Of a stretch of DNA of 64,000 nucleotides, positions 9,047-18,900 are shown in pieces. The translations under genes were made by a program, and so were the position numbers. How positions within the stretch are numbered: position 1 is the stretch's first letter; every line of letters begins with the position of its first letter. The notes beneath the pieces were generated by a model that worked only from the letters and a program-made list of their open reading frames with translations, searched no databases and was not told the origin of the DNA. Origin of the DNA: Puia sp. Lineage in GTDB: Bacteria; Bacteroidota; Bacteroidia; Chitinophagales; Chitinophagaceae. The stretch lies in contig JARLGZ010000094.1 in NCBI GenBank assembly GCA_031292515.1, positions 1 to 64,000 of the forward strand, given 5' to 3'.

Positions 9047-9628
9047 TCAGGGTTCGATATGAGTACCCAGGACGCGGAGAAAAGCGGCGATCCATTTCGG
9101 ATGGCCGGGCCAGGCCGGGGAGGTTACGAGATTGCCATCCACCACGGCTTCCGTAGCCGGCACATTCACGTATTCGCCTCCGGCCATCGTCACTTCGGGC
9201 CCTACGGCATAATAGGCGGTCAGTCTCCTGCCAACTACTACATTGGCTGCCGTCAGGATCTGTATGCCGTGACAAACGGCGGCGATGGGTTTGTTGAAAT
9301 GACTAAAATGATGTACCAGGTCTATCACCCGGGGGTTCAGGCGCAGGTATTCCGGCGCGCGACCGCCTGCAATACACAGGGCGTCATAATAATCCGGGTT
9401 TATGTCGTCAAAAGAGAAGTTCAGCACGAAGAGATGACCCGGTTTCTCGCTGTAGGTCTGTGCCCCATCGAAATCGTGTATGGCAGTCTGGATGCTGTCA
9501 CCCTTCTTTTTATCGGGGCAGACGGCATGGACCTCATGGCCGATCATCGTGAGCATCTGGAAGGGCACCATCGTTTCATAATCCTCGGCGTAATCGCCGG
9601 TGAGGAATAAGATCTTTTTTACTGGCAT
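9047..9628 (-). CDS. DJ-1/PfpI family protein
   Basis: The 193-residue single-domain protein has the DJ-1/PfpI fold. The conserved acidic residue Glu15 is in GDYAEDYE and the reactive Cys119 is in the nucleophile elbow [10 protein letters not shown]. The following [14 protein letters not shown] and [20 protein letters not shown] match the PfpI/YhbO group. These proteins have been variously reported as chaperones, glyoxalases or deglycases; which applies here cannot be told from sequence. It lies 101 bases downstream of the large AsmA-like gene on the same strand. Confidence 0.9.
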   Translation of the reverse strand: MPVKKILFLTGDYAEDYETMVPFQMLTMIGHEVHAVCPDKKKGDSIQTAIHDFDGAQTYSEKPGHLFVLNFSFDDINPDYYDALCIAGGRAPEYLRLNPRVIDLVHHFSHFNKPIAAVCHGIQILTAANVVVGRRLTAYYAVGPEVTMAGGEYVNVPATEAVVDGNLVTSPAWPGHPKWIAAFLRVLGTHIEP

Positions 9629-9729
9629 GACAATATTTTTTTATTGAAGACGATAAAGTTAGCTCCTGTTTCTTCATTAACCACCAGACGGGCATAAAGG
9701 TTTTGTAAAGTATTGAACCCCGGCCGGAT

Positions 9730-12700
9730 TCAGTTCTCTTTTCCTTCTTCGTCCTTGTCCTCCGTCTCCTGCAGTTGGTCTTTTTTGCTGCCCCGGCCCG
9801 CCTGCACATGGGGGTTGTCTTCGGTACCGGTGACCTTCACCGGGATACCGATCACCCCGAACGGCGGGAGGCCAACCCGGAATTGCATATTGAGTTTGCC
9901 ATCGAAGCTGGCCTGTCCCTCAAAGCGTATTTTGAATACCGAGACCTTCATCCGGGTACGTGGGATGGTGATGAGGTTATTGTTGATGGTGGATTTGAGT
10001 TCCACTTTTGAGAGGTCCGGGTCATTGACATCCTTGTTTGTCTCGTGGCTGACGGCCCCGAATAATTTCATGCCTTTCACCTTGACCTTTTTTATAGACA
10101 ACACGCCTCCGCCTTTTAACGAAGGATAGACCGGGTGCATGTCCCCGTCCAGTTTGCCGCTGAGCTGGTAGTCAAGCGATACGATGCCTTCGGCTTTCGA
10201 CGCCGAACTGGCCAGGTCGTGGAAGATCTTTATTTCGTTGTAGGCTCTTTTTATGTCGAATTCCTTTACACCAATATGATAGCCGAACTCCGCCCGGCGG
10301 GGAGACAGGCTCTTGTACGAAGCGTCCATGACCACCGGTGCCCCGATCAGCATGAAGCCCGCCTGGTTGAGCCTGATGCTGCCACTGTCGATGAGCAGCT
10401 GGCCTTTTACGTCCGCCAGGTCGATCCCGTTATACCGTACTTTTTTTACGTCAGCGTTAAAGCCTATCGAAAGACCCGGGGGGACCAGGACTACGCCGGA
10501 GCCTCCGGGAGCGGACACGTTTGCCGGGGAAGAGTCCCTCTTTGAGGGGGTAGCGGAAAGATCGGCCGCCTTAACCGGCCGGCCGGCGACACCCCGGGAG
10601 CTGCTATCGGCAAAAGCCATGAATTCGTCGACCCATATGAAATCGCTTTTCAGGTCGAACTGGCCTTTCAGGGGTGAACGGTTATCCATCATGTGGTCGA
10701 TGTAACCGGAGAGATAGCCATTCAATGTCAGGGAAGTCTTTCCATAGCTGGCGTTGAACGTGTCGAACCACATTTTATCCTTGTCGAAACGGAATAATCC
10801 CGACCGGATCCAAAAGGGCCGCGGAAAGAGCTCGGAACTAAGGAAGACATCCTTGAGTTTCAGGGTCCCGGCATTGAACAGGCGGTCATAGCGGCCGGCC
10901 GTTGCATCGCTCTGGAGGCCCCGGAGAGAAAGGTCGGTCTCTATAAAACCTTTTACATCGTATCCCTGGCGGGCGAATACCCGGTATATCTTCCCCAGGT
11001 CGAGCCGTCCTTTGGAGCTGATGTCATATTGCAGGTTGCCGAAGTCCTTCACATCGGCCTTACACAAAAAGGGTTGTCCTTCAAAAACGAAAGACACGGG
11101 GGTGAGGCTGACGGCCAGGTCTTTTAAAGAACCTTTGCTGCTGGAGATATCGGCGCTCACCCTGATGTTTTCGATCGGATGAGGATAATATTTTGTCTTC
11201 ACGCGGCCATTCTGCAGGACAAGATTCGCTTTTGTCACCGGGAAAATCTTTTTGGCGGGCAGGAAGCGGCCATTCGAACGGAGGCCTATCGCCAGGTCTC
11301 CTGCGAGCTCCATACTATCCAGGGGAACTACTTTCTCGATATCCGCCAGGTGAAAAACCGTTTCCAGTTCCGCGTCTATGGGGAAATCACCGGCATTCTT
11401 CAGCTTGAAAAATCCTTTTATATAACTACTGAGCAGGTTCGCGTTTATATTTTGCAGGGACAGGCTGGTATGTCGATAGTCATGGTCCGGGCAGGAGGCG
11501 TCCAGTTCAAAGCTGATGTGCCGGATGGCTTCGGGTCGCGAAGCGTATTTGAAGTATCCATCGGCAAGTGAAGAGCGGATGAGAAACGAAGGAATGCTGG
11601 CGAGTATCGTATCCGTCTTATTCCGGAAGCCCGTATGCACGACGCGGGTGGCATACCTGCCTTGCGCTTCCGCGTGCAGGGAATATCGGCCTTTTACATC
11701 GAAGGCGCCGATGCCAAAGGCCTTGCTCCATTTTTCGAGATCTATTTCGGTATTGACCCGGGCGTAGACGAGGGGTTCCCGGATTCCTTTTAACCGAATC
11801 TGTGCGTTGAAGTTGTCCTTATCGATGTTGAAATACAGGGAGTCGACGTTGACAGAAAGGCTATCCGGGTTAAGGCCCGGGAGCCTTGACCGGAAATTTA
11901 GAAACAGGTCGGTCACGGGCGCCGGCGCTTTCCTGCCGGAGATCGAGCCATTCCGGATCTTCATGTCGAGCGCGAGGTCCGGCATGTTGTTCTCCGAAGC
12001 GATATATTGCCCTTTCAGCGACGCTTCTATGTCCCCGAATCCTTTTACATCCGTCCGTGTAAGCCATTCGACCATATTGGGTGGCATCGCCGTGAAGATA
12101 TCATGGAGGTCAGAATCGATGGATTTCAGCTGGAAGTCCATATCATAGCCGTTCTTCAGGAATGAAAAGCTACCGGTAAACCCGATCGGCAGGCTGTTGA
12201 TGGTCAGCTGGTTCTTTTCGAAAAAGAAGGACAGGGAATTGGTATTAATCTTCGTCACCAGATCGGCATTGATCTTCTTCGATACAAAATAGGGGCGTTG
12301 GTTATAATAGAAATCGATGGCCCCGATCTCCGTATGCGAGTTGAGATCGAAGATCGCTTTGCTAAGGTCGCCGTTCCCCTCGTAAAAGACATCTTTCGCG
12401 TCGATAAGCATGGGGAGGGAGCGATCGTCATAGACGAGCTTGCTTTTCTCGATCAGGATTTTTTTTATCTGCAGGGAAGCTCCCGTAGAATCGGCGGGAT
12501 GGGAGGCGTTTGTCTGTTTTGCGGCGCGGTATACATTGTAATTCGCATGGCCTTCTTTGTCTACCTGTATGTTTATAAAGGCATTTACGAGGAATATCTT
12601 GTCGATGCGCACCGAACTGGAAAAGACGCTGCGCAGGTCTACGCCCAAAGCTATTTCATCCGCCTTCACCAGCACGTCCTTTTCGAAAGGGGCCGATCCC

Positions 12701-12939
12701 TTCAGATCCAGATCATAGAGGGTCAGCGTGAGGGCTGGAAAATGTTTGAAAAACGACAAGCGGGCGGCGGAGAAGTTCAACTCGCTGCTGATACTGCTCC
12801 TTGCCCATTGTTTGATCTTGCCGGCCACAAAACCCGGGAACAGGTAGGGGAACAGGAACATCAGCACAAGCAGGCTACCGATAGTGATCCCGGTAATTTT
12901 CAGGAATTTGATAAGGATCCGGGATGGCGCTGACTTCAT
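9730..12939 (-). CDS. Large AsmA family envelope protein
   Basis: A 1069-residue protein with one N-terminal membrane anchor (about residues 8-32) followed by a long beta-rich periplasmic body. It has the AsmA N-terminal pattern (LNFSAARLSFFKHFPALTLTLYDLDLKGSAPF) and a C-terminal AsmA_2-like region (GGGVLSIKKVKVKGMKLFGA, then KVELKSTINNNLITIPRTRMKVSVFKIRFEGQ). AsmA-like and related 'repeating beta-groove' proteins are thought to move phospholipids between membranes; applying that here is inference. The extreme C-terminus is charged and rich in Glu, Asp and Lys. It is a single gene or is followed by the DJ-1/PfpI gene. Confidence 0.88.
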   Translation of the reverse strand: MKSAPSRILIKFLKITGITIGSLLVLMFLFPYLFPGFVAGKIKQWARSSISSELNFSAARLSFFKHFPALTLTLYDLDLKGSAPFEKDVLVKADEIALGVDLRSVFSSSVRIDKIFLVNAFINIQVDKEGHANYNVYRAAKQTNASHPADSTGASLQIKKILIEKSKLVYDDRSLPMLIDAKDVFYEGNGDLSKAIFDLNSHTEIGAIDFYYNQRPYFVSKKINADLVTKINTNSLSFFFEKNQLTINSLPIGFTGSFSFLKNGYDMDFQLKSIDSDLHDIFTAMPPNMVEWLTRTDVKGFGDIEASLKGQYIASENNMPDLALDMKIRNGSISGRKAPAPVTDLFLNFRSRLPGLNPDSLSVNVDSLYFNIDKDNFNAQIRLKGIREPLVYARVNTEIDLEKWSKAFGIGAFDVKGRYSLHAEAQGRYATRVVHTGFRNKTDTILASIPSFLIRSSLADGYFKYASRPEAIRHISFELDASCPDHDYRHTSLSLQNINANLLSSYIKGFFKLKNAGDFPIDAELETVFHLADIEKVVPLDSMELAGDLAIGLRSNGRFLPAKKIFPVTKANLVLQNGRVKTKYYPHPIENIRVSADISSSKGSLKDLAVSLTPVSFVFEGQPFLCKADVKDFGNLQYDISSKGRLDLGKIYRVFARQGYDVKGFIETDLSLRGLQSDATAGRYDRLFNAGTLKLKDVFLSSELFPRPFWIRSGLFRFDKDKMWFDTFNASYGKTSLTLNGYLSGYIDHMMDNRSPLKGQFDLKSDFIWVDEFMAFADSSSRGVAGRPVKAADLSATPSKRDSSPANVSAPGGSGVVLVPPGLSIGFNADVKKVRYNGIDLADVKGQLLIDSGSIRLNQAGFMLIGAPVVMDASYKSLSPRRAEFGYHIGVKEFDIKRAYNEIKIFHDLASSASKAEGIVSLDYQLSGKLDGDMHPVYPSLKGGGVLSIKKVKVKGMKLFGAVSHETNKDVNDPDLSKVELKSTINNNLITIPRTRMKVSVFKIRFEGQASFDGKLNMQFRVGLPPFGVIGIPVKVTGTEDNPHVQAGRGSKKDQLQETEDKDEEGKEN

Positions 12940-13272
12940 AAAAAGGACTATTGATCGGTGTATGTGTAAAGAGTCCCAAAAATACTACTATTATAAAAGT
13001 CAATTATCTTTAAAAGACCAGGAGGGAGATTATTAGGGTCAGGCTTCTGTCATCGATGTCCGGAAGGCATCTAACCTATTGATAGTTAGACATACGTAAG
13101 AAGCAAGTCCGGATAAGCCGAATAATTTCTTTCCGGGCTCACCGGAATTCTGCCATTATTGGTTATTTTCTTAACTTTCCTGTCCCCTTTTTCCATATCC
13201 AACCGGTAGCGGGTCTGATTGGCAGCAAATAGCAACAATGAGACGATCTCTTTTCATCTAAGATCCGATAGT
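12940..13272. other. Divergent intergenic region with no gene seen
   Basis: The 333 bases between the AsmA-like gene and the PAS kinase hold no convincing open frame. AT-rich tracts near 12990-13010 and 13155-13180 could hold the two divergent promoters; a TAACTTTC at 13172 is one mismatch from the -7 consensus. No operator-like palindrome stood out. Confidence 0.4.
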
Positions 13273-15183
13273 ATGCAACCTTCCGCTTATGCAAAGCAGC
13301 CCGGTGACAAGAAAGAACCGGCCGATAAGAACAAGACGATGCGGTCTCCCGGTATTGGAAGGGAGATGGCACTGGAAGCCATTATTGAAAACTTCGACGG
13401 TTATGTCTGGAGTATCGACAAACGTCTGCGGTACAAAGTACTGAATTCGGCTCTCCGCGACAAACTAAAGGAACTGACCGGTTCGGCGGCAAAGCCCGGG
13501 GACAAGATGATGGACTTCATGATCCTTTTGGATCCGACCAAAGCAGATGTCTGGAAAGATATTTATGAAAAGGGCTTTAACGGCGTCCGCCAGCGTCTGG
13601 TGCAGGCTTATCCCATAAACGGGCAGACCACTTATTTCGAGGTCTCGGTGAACCCGATCCGTAAAGGCAAGGAAGTCGCGGGTCTTTCGTGCTTCGCCAG
13701 GGATATCACGACCGAGATAACCAATGAACAGAAGCTGAAGTCGAGCGAAGCAAGGTTTCGTGCCCTGGTAGAGCACGGCACGGATATCATCGTGGTTGTC
13801 GATATAAACGGCCGGATCGTATACAGCAGTCCTTATGTCGAAAAACATTTCAACCTGAGCCGGGATGAACAGATAGGTGTAAACGCCTTCCAGTATATTT
13901 ATCCCGGGGACCTTCCGCTGCTGTCGGAAAAATTTATGGAATTGCTGGCCAATCCGGGCAAGCCACAATATGTCCAGGCCCGGGCGCATACCAATGACGG
14001 AAAGCTGATCCGGGTGGAGGGGACCGTCACCAACCTGGCCGGGATGGAGGGCGTCAACGGGATCGTTTGCAATTTCAGGGATGTGACCGAATGGCTGAAG
14101 ACAGGGGAGCTGTTACAGCAAAAGGAATTGCAATTCCGATCCCTCATAGAAAACAGTGCCGACCTGATCATGATGGCGGATCGGGAAGGAAAATTCATCT
14201 ATGGATCGCCGGCAGTAAAAAAATATCTTGGCTATTCCGAAGAGGATTATTTCAATAAGGTCGTTTTTACGCTGGTGCATCCCGAGAGCATTCCGCTGGC
14301 CGAAAAGCTGTTGGGAAACCTGCTCGCCAACCCGGGTGAGACCTTTACCATTTACCTGACACTGCTCCATAAGGACGGATCGAGGGTGTGGGTAGAAGGG
14401 CTGGCGACCAACCTGTTCGATGTCCCCGGTGTGAATGCCCTGGTGGCTAATTTTCGTGACATCAGTGAGAGGCGGAAGGCGGAGATCCTGGCGAAGGAAT
14501 CAACGGACCGGTCCAGGCAGCTTCAACATCAGCTGTCCGAGGAGAAGATCCGGCGACAAAAAGAGATCATGCGCGCCGCCATAGATGCGCAGGAAAAAGA
14601 AAGAACAGACATCGGCCGGGAGTTGCATGACAATGTCAATCAGCTGCTGACGACCGCGAAGTTATACCTGGCCTGCCTGAGCGATAAAAGCCAGGAGCCG
14701 CTTATCCGGCGGTGCAGCGATAGTATCAATACCGCCATAGAGGAAATCCGTAAATTATCAAAATCGCTTGCCCAGTCTTTTGACCGGGAGGTCGGTCTGC
14801 AATTCTCTATCGAAGACCTGGTAGAAAATATCAAGCGGATGGAAAACAATATCCGGGTCAGTTTTGACTTTTCCATGCCTGTGGAAGAGAAGCTGGATGA
14901 CAAACTGAAAATGACCTTGTTCCGGATCGTACAGGAGCAGCTGAACAACATCCTCAAGCATGCAGATGCGTCTGCCATCGAGATTCTCCTCCGGCAGGAG
15001 GCAGCCGATATCCGCCTGGTGATTTCCGATAACGGCAAGGGTTTCGATCCCCGGAAGAAAAGGAATGGCATCGGCATCAGCAATATCATCAACCGGGTGG
15101 ATGTATTTAACGGACAGGTGCAGATCGTGTCCTCACCGGGTAAAGGCTGCCGGATCGACATCTCTTTCAAGGGGGTTTGCTGA
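13273..15183 (+). CDS. Cytoplasmic PAS-domain sensor histidine kinase (HisKA_3 type)
   Basis: The 636-residue protein has no membrane segment. Three PAS-like domains lie at about residues 30-155, 160-283 and 290-410; the second and third each start with a FR(A/S)LVE/IE pattern and end in FRD. A coiled linker leads to a HisKA_3 dimerisation domain with phosphoacceptor His in DIGRELHDNVNQLL, then HATPase_c with the N box QLNNILKHADA and G boxes DNGKGFD and GIGISNI. This is the NarX/LiaS-type architecture, which normally phosphorylates a LuxR-type response regulator. None is adjacent, so the partner is elsewhere. ATG 13273 was preferred over a TTG at 13219. The signal sensed is unknown. Confidence 0.92.
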   Translation: MQPSAYAKQPGDKKEPADKNKTMRSPGIGREMALEAIIENFDGYVWSIDKRLRYKVLNSALRDKLKELTGSAAKPGDKMMDFMILLDPTKADVWKDIYEKGFNGVRQRLVQAYPINGQTTYFEVSVNPIRKGKEVAGLSCFARDITTEITNEQKLKSSEARFRALVEHGTDIIVVVDINGRIVYSSPYVEKHFNLSRDEQIGVNAFQYIYPGDLPLLSEKFMELLANPGKPQYVQARAHTNDGKLIRVEGTVTNLAGMEGVNGIVCNFRDVTEWLKTGELLQQKELQFRSLIENSADLIMMADREGKFIYGSPAVKKYLGYSEEDYFNKVVFTLVHPESIPLAEKLLGNLLANPGETFTIYLTLLHKDGSRVWVEGLATNLFDVPGVNALVANFRDISERRKAEILAKESTDRSRQLQHQLSEEKIRRQKEIMRAAIDAQEKERTDIGRELHDNVNQLLTTAKLYLACLSDKSQEPLIRRCSDSINTAIEEIRKLSKSLAQSFDREVGLQFSIEDLVENIKRMENNIRVSFDFSMPVEEKLDDKLKMTLFRIVQEQLNNILKHADASAIEILLRQEAADIRLVISDNGKGFDPRKKRNGIGISNIINRVDVFNGQVQIVSSPGKGCRIDISFKGVC

Positions 15184-15512
15184 GCCCGCTAAAGAAAATG
15201 CGGGTAAACCCCATCCTGCAAATTAATAACCGAAGCGGGCATATCTATAAGAAGAAAGTGGTCTGCAATGAACTAAAAGGCCGGTTTCCCGTTATCATAC
15301 CGCGGGATGGCCGGAAAATCCAAAAATACAAATAACTGATTATTAGTTATATGTGGAAATACTTAAATTGTAAATGCAGGAATTAAATATAAAGTCGCAT
15401 ACAATAAAAAAGTTTCCCGAAAGGTTCTTGGACAATCGAAAGATAGATAATATTTTAGCTATCCGCCCGTTTAAGGAGAAACCAATCTAAAACCGATTAA
15501 GCGTAAGAAGTT
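15184..15512. other. AT-rich intergenic region with no gene seen
   Basis: The 329 bases between the PAS kinase and the L,D-transpeptidase-like gene lack a supported gene. The stretch from about 15330 to 15460 is AT-rich and likely holds the promoter of the downstream gene. AAGGAGA at 15472 is too far (about 35 bases) from ATG 15513 to be its ribosome binding site, so a long leader or a mis-assigned start is possible. Confidence 0.4.
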
Positions 15513-16286
15513 ATGTATCGTAATATTTTGAATGTAAGGTCCTGGTGTGTATCGGCAGCTTTTTTGCTGCTGGCGCCGGGTGTGATGCAAGCAGCAGACA
15601 GAAACCCGAAGAAGATGAGGGTGACTACCGCGGCGAAGAGAGCCGTTCATACAAGCAATGCCAACAGTGCGGCGGCAAGGCTTATAGCCATCGAGGCCAA
15701 CACCCTGTACGATGAAATCAATCTCGAAGATATCGGTCTTAGCAGAAAGGCCTTCGAATATGCATTTAAGGGTTACAAGTACCTGATGGCTCATCATTCG
15801 CTCAACAGGACCAATGTCCTTTCGATCTGTGATTTCAGCCAGTCGTCGCGGAACAAGCGTCTTTATGTGCTGGATATGGAACAGAAGACGGTCCTGATCA
15901 ATACTTATGTTGCGCATGGCCATAACTCGGGTTCTGAATTCGCCAATTCATTTTCAAACAGCCCTTCCTCTCATAAGAGCAGCCTGGGTTTCTATATTAC
16001 CGAGCAGACTTATTTTGGAGATCACGGGAATTCTTTAAAGATCAGGGGGCTGGAGAAAGGCTTTAACGACAGGGCTGGTAAGCGCGATATCGTGGTGCAC
16101 GGCTCCGAGTATGTCGGGGAAGACTATCTGCGTTGGAATGCCTGCAGCGGGAGAAGCTATGGCTGCCCGGCTGTGCCTGCGGCGGAAACGGATAAGATCA
16201 TCGAGGCCATTAAAGACGGATCCTGTTTATTCATTTATCACCCGACCAAAAAATATATATCCCGATCGAAGATACTTAACGGCTAG
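15513..16286 (+). CDS. Murein L,D-transpeptidase catalytic-domain family protein (YkuD_2 type)
   Basis: The 257-residue exported protein has a signal peptide ending near VMQAA (about residue 27). Its catalytic region carries His196 in VVHGSEY and Cys218 in GRSYGCPAV, the histidine and nucleophile cysteine expected for the YkuD_2/L,D-transpeptidase-like family. Such enzymes cross-link or modify peptidoglycan using tetrapeptide donors; proof for this subfamily is sparse. The length fits family members in Bacteroidota. It is a single gene ended by the hairpin at 16321, suggesting a monocistronic unit. Confidence 0.88.
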   Translation: MYRNILNVRSWCVSAAFLLLAPGVMQAADRNPKKMRVTTAAKRAVHTSNANSAAARLIAIEANTLYDEINLEDIGLSRKAFEYAFKGYKYLMAHHSLNRTNVLSICDFSQSSRNKRLYVLDMEQKTVLINTYVAHGHNSGSEFANSFSNSPSSHKSSLGFYITEQTYFGDHGNSLKIRGLEKGFNDRAGKRDIVVHGSEYVGEDYLRWNACSGRSYGCPAVPAAETDKIIEAIKDGSCLFIYHPTKKYISRSKILNG

Positions 16287-16320
16287 CGTGGACTCTACTT
16301 CAGATGGTTTGAAGGTGAAA

Positions 16321-16364
16321 AAGCTCAATTTAGGTTCGTACCCTATGATTGGGCTTTTCTTTTT
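16321..16364 (+). terminator. Terminator after the L,D-transpeptidase-like gene
   Basis: AAGCTCAAT pairs with ATTGGGCTT (one G-U), around a loop that contains its own short TAGG/CCTA pairing. TTTTCTTTTT follows. It lies 35 bases after the stop codon. Confidence 0.75.
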
Positions 16365-16387
16365 GGGGGAACCGGGTAGTCAGCGTC

Positions 16388-16593
16388 GTAGTGAGTGGTC
16401 AACGTAAATGGTGAGTAGTCAGTAGTGAGTAGTGAGTGGGATGAAGACGTTTATATGTGGGTGTATTGGGAAGGATTAACGGCCGTATGCCGGGTATACC
16501 GGATGTTACTTCTGAAATATTATGTAATCGGGAGTGCAGGGCGCACGCTGGAATACGCTCCGAATAGTTTACGGCCCACTCACTACTCACTAT
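16388..16593. repeat. Inverted-repeat element of the TGAGTAGTGAGTGGG family
   Basis: Several copies of TGAGT(A/G)GT lie at 16388-16440, ending in TAGTGAGTAGTGAGTGGG. The exact reverse complement of those 18 bases lies at 16575-16592/3. The two arms enclose about 134 bases with no supported gene, giving a layout like a small non-autonomous inverted-repeat element. Related sequences occur at 29851-29950 and 61520-61669 in this window. The right arm ends exactly at the 3' end of the PAP2-like gene (stop at 16593). Confidence 0.75.
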
Positions 16594-17285
16594 CAAAACT
16601 GCCAGGCCAAGGCCTGGGCGAGCATTCCTACGAACAGGCCGAGATAAATTTCGAAAGGACTATGGTCGGAGACCAGCAAGCGGGCGGTACAAACGAGACC
16701 CGCCACCAGGAAGGGCACAGACAGGTAAGCACCGGAGGCATAGGAGTCCTGAAAGGAAAAGAGGAGGAAAAAAAGCAATACGCTGCCTACTGCCGTCGCA
16801 TGCATGCTGACCTTGCAATAAATATTGCAGAAAAAAGCGCCGCAAACGGCCAGGAAGGCGCCTAATAGAAACTTCACGGCGATGGGCGGGCTATCCGGAA
16901 GATGTTTGTATACATTCCAGGACCAAAAGTAGAAGATCATGATGGCCAGGTAGGGGATGATCCGCTCTTTCTGTGTCCGTAACCGGATGGATTCTACAAA
17001 AAGGCGCAGACGCCAAAGCAGAAAGACGGTGAATCCTGGCAGTAAGGTGGTGCAGACAAAAACGTTGAGGAACCGGAAGACCCGGGTGCGGTGTTCAAAG
17101 CCTGCGAAAGCGGCCGGGTGGACAAACAGCAGGAAGGCCATCACGTAACAGCAAATGAAGAGGGGATGGAAGATCAGGGAGACCCCATTCGCCAGGAAAA
17201 CCAACCATGCCGGCTGTTTATTTTCCGGGAACCGGTGTCCGCGAACCCTCGGGCGAACTCCTGCGATGTCAATATTTTTCGTCAA
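16593..17285 (-). CDS. PAP2-like polytopic membrane protein
   Basis: The 230-residue protein has about six membrane segments after a polar N-terminal stretch of some 25 residues. The C-terminal half has KVSMHATAVGS and then LLVSDHSPFEIYLGLFVG. These resemble the SGHA and SRxxxxxHxxxD segments of PAP2-type lipid phosphatases, though key residues deviate. Many Bacteroidota annotations call it PAP2 family, so phosphatase activity is possible but not secured. It lies 24 bases downstream of rpoN on the same strand and could be cotranscribed with it. Its stop codon touches the right arm of the repeat element at 16388-16593. Confidence 0.7.
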   Translation of the reverse strand: MTKNIDIAGVRPRVRGHRFPENKQPAWLVFLANGVSLIFHPLFICCYVMAFLLFVHPAAFAGFEHRTRVFRFLNVFVCTTLLPGFTVFLLWRLRLFVESIRLRTQKERIIPYLAIMIFYFWSWNVYKHLPDSPPIAVKFLLGAFLAVCGAFFCNIYCKVSMHATAVGSVLLFFLLFSFQDSYASGAYLSVPFLVAGLVCTARLLVSDHSPFEIYLGLFVGMLAQALAWQF

Positions 17286-17309
17286 GTTTCTGGTTTAGAA
17301 GGTGAATAG

Positions 17310-18800
17310 CTATAGCTCTTTTCTCAATCTGGCAACGGGAATGTTCAACTGCTCACGGTATTTTGCGACCGTACGGCGGGCTATATTGTACCCCTTCTCC
17401 TGCAGCAGTTCGGTCAGTTTCTCATCGCTTAAGGGTTTCCGCTTGCTCTCTCCCTCTATCAGGTCGCTTAATATTTTCTTCACTTCACGGGTGGATACTT
17501 CCTCCCCGCTATCCGTACTGAGGGATTCGCTGAAAAAGAATTTCAGCCGGTAGGTCCCGAACTCCGTCTGTACGAACTTGCTGTTGGCGACACGGCTCAC
17601 CGTGGAAATGTCGAGCCCTGTCCTTTCGGCGATATCCTTCAGGATCATCGGGCGCAGGCTGGTCTCGTCGCCGGTCAGGAAGAAGGTGAGCTGGTAGTCC
17701 ATGATCGTGTGCATGGTGTTGTATAAAGTCTGCTGTCTTTGCTTGATGGCATCGATAAACCATTTTGCGGCATCGATCTTTTGTTTGATGAACAGGACCG
17801 CTTCTTTTTGTCGTTTGTCTTTCTTGCTGCCACGGTCATATTCCTTCAGCATATCCTTATATCCTTCGCTGATGCGGAGATCGGGGGCGTTTTTCGAGTT
17901 CAGGGTCAGCTCCAGTTTACCGCCGTTGTTGGAAATAAAAAAGTCCGGTATGACATAGCTTTCACCCTTCCCGGATTCGTTCACGTCTCCGCCCGGCTTG
18001 GGGTTCAGCCGGATGATCTGGCTGATGACGTCCTTAAGCTGGTCGTCGGTAAGGTTTAATCCCCGTTGAATCTTGTCATAGTGTTTCTTGGTGAACTCGT
18101 CAAAATAGTTGGTAAGGACGTCGATGGCCATCTCCACGCTTTTTCCGTCACCTTTGCGGCGATGAAGCTGTATCAAAAGACATTCCTGCAAGTCCCTGGC
18201 CGCAACGCCGGGAGGATCGAACTGCTGGATCTTTTTTATCATCGTCTCGATCTCGTCGTCTGTCGTCTCGATATTCTGGCGGAAGGCCAGGTCATCCGCG
18301 ATGGAAGCCGTTTCCCTTCGCAGGTAGCCGTCATCATCGATGCTGCCGACGATCTGTTCCGCGATCCGACGGGCACGATCGTCTACTACCAGCATGCCTA
18401 ACTGATCCAATAGCAGTTCATGGAAAGAAGTCTCTACGCGGTGGGGCATCACACGGTCTTCATCCTGCTCCGGATAATTGTCGTCCCGCAATTTATAATC
18501 CGCCACATCATCGTCATGATCGCTCACATATTCACTGATATCGATATTCTCGTACTCATCGGCACTTCCGTCCGCTTCCTCGAATTCGTCCGCCGGAGTT
18601 TCAAACTCGTCCTTTGTATCGTCCTGCAGACCATCTTCATGATCATCTTCTGTCGCCTCAAGAGCTGGGTTCTCTTCCAGCTCTTCTTTGATGCGCTCTT
18701 CCAGGTTAGCAGTAGGTACCTGCAACAATTTCATGAGCTGAATTTGCTGCGGTGATAATTTTTGTAGTAACTTCTGCTGTAAAGATTGACTTAACGACAT
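17310..18800 (-). CDS. rpoN: RNA polymerase sigma-54 factor
   Basis: The 496-residue protein is a full sigma-54. Region I has the glutamine-rich activator-interacting start SQSLQQKLLQKLSPQQIQLM and LEERIKEELEENPALE. A long acidic region II (about 50-125, many Asp and Glu) is usual in Bacteroidota. The core-binding domain follows at about 130-300. Region III carries the helix-turn-helix, and the RpoN box ARRTVAKYREQL sits near the end. It directs transcription from -24/-12 promoters with AAA+ activators, none of which is encoded in this window. I found no convincing -24/-12 promoter here. Confidence 0.97.
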   Translation of the reverse strand: MSLSQSLQQKLLQKLSPQQIQLMKLLQVPTANLEERIKEELEENPALEATEDDHEDGLQDDTKDEFETPADEFEEADGSADEYENIDISEYVSDHDDDVADYKLRDDNYPEQDEDRVMPHRVETSFHELLLDQLGMLVVDDRARRIAEQIVGSIDDDGYLRRETASIADDLAFRQNIETTDDEIETMIKKIQQFDPPGVAARDLQECLLIQLHRRKGDGKSVEMAIDVLTNYFDEFTKKHYDKIQRGLNLTDDQLKDVISQIIRLNPKPGGDVNESGKGESYVIPDFFISNNGGKLELTLNSKNAPDLRISEGYKDMLKEYDRGSKKDKRQKEAVLFIKQKIDAAKWFIDAIKQRQQTLYNTMHTIMDYQLTFFLTGDETSLRPMILKDIAERTGLDISTVSRVANSKFVQTEFGTYRLKFFFSESLSTDSGEEVSTREVKKILSDLIEGESKRKPLSDEKLTELLQEKGYNIARRTVAKYREQLNIPVARLRKEL

Positions 18801-18900
18801 TATTCAAGGGGGTTTTGCACCTGCCGGATTCCAAAATGAAGAAAACCGGCGGGTTCCACAAAAATCAGGCCGTAATTTACACAAAAAGGAGAGAAATCGA

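Noticed and set aside
10135-13000. Plus-strand frames of 100-210 codons across the AsmA-like gene
   Set aside because: All are shadows of the 1069-residue gene on the other strand.
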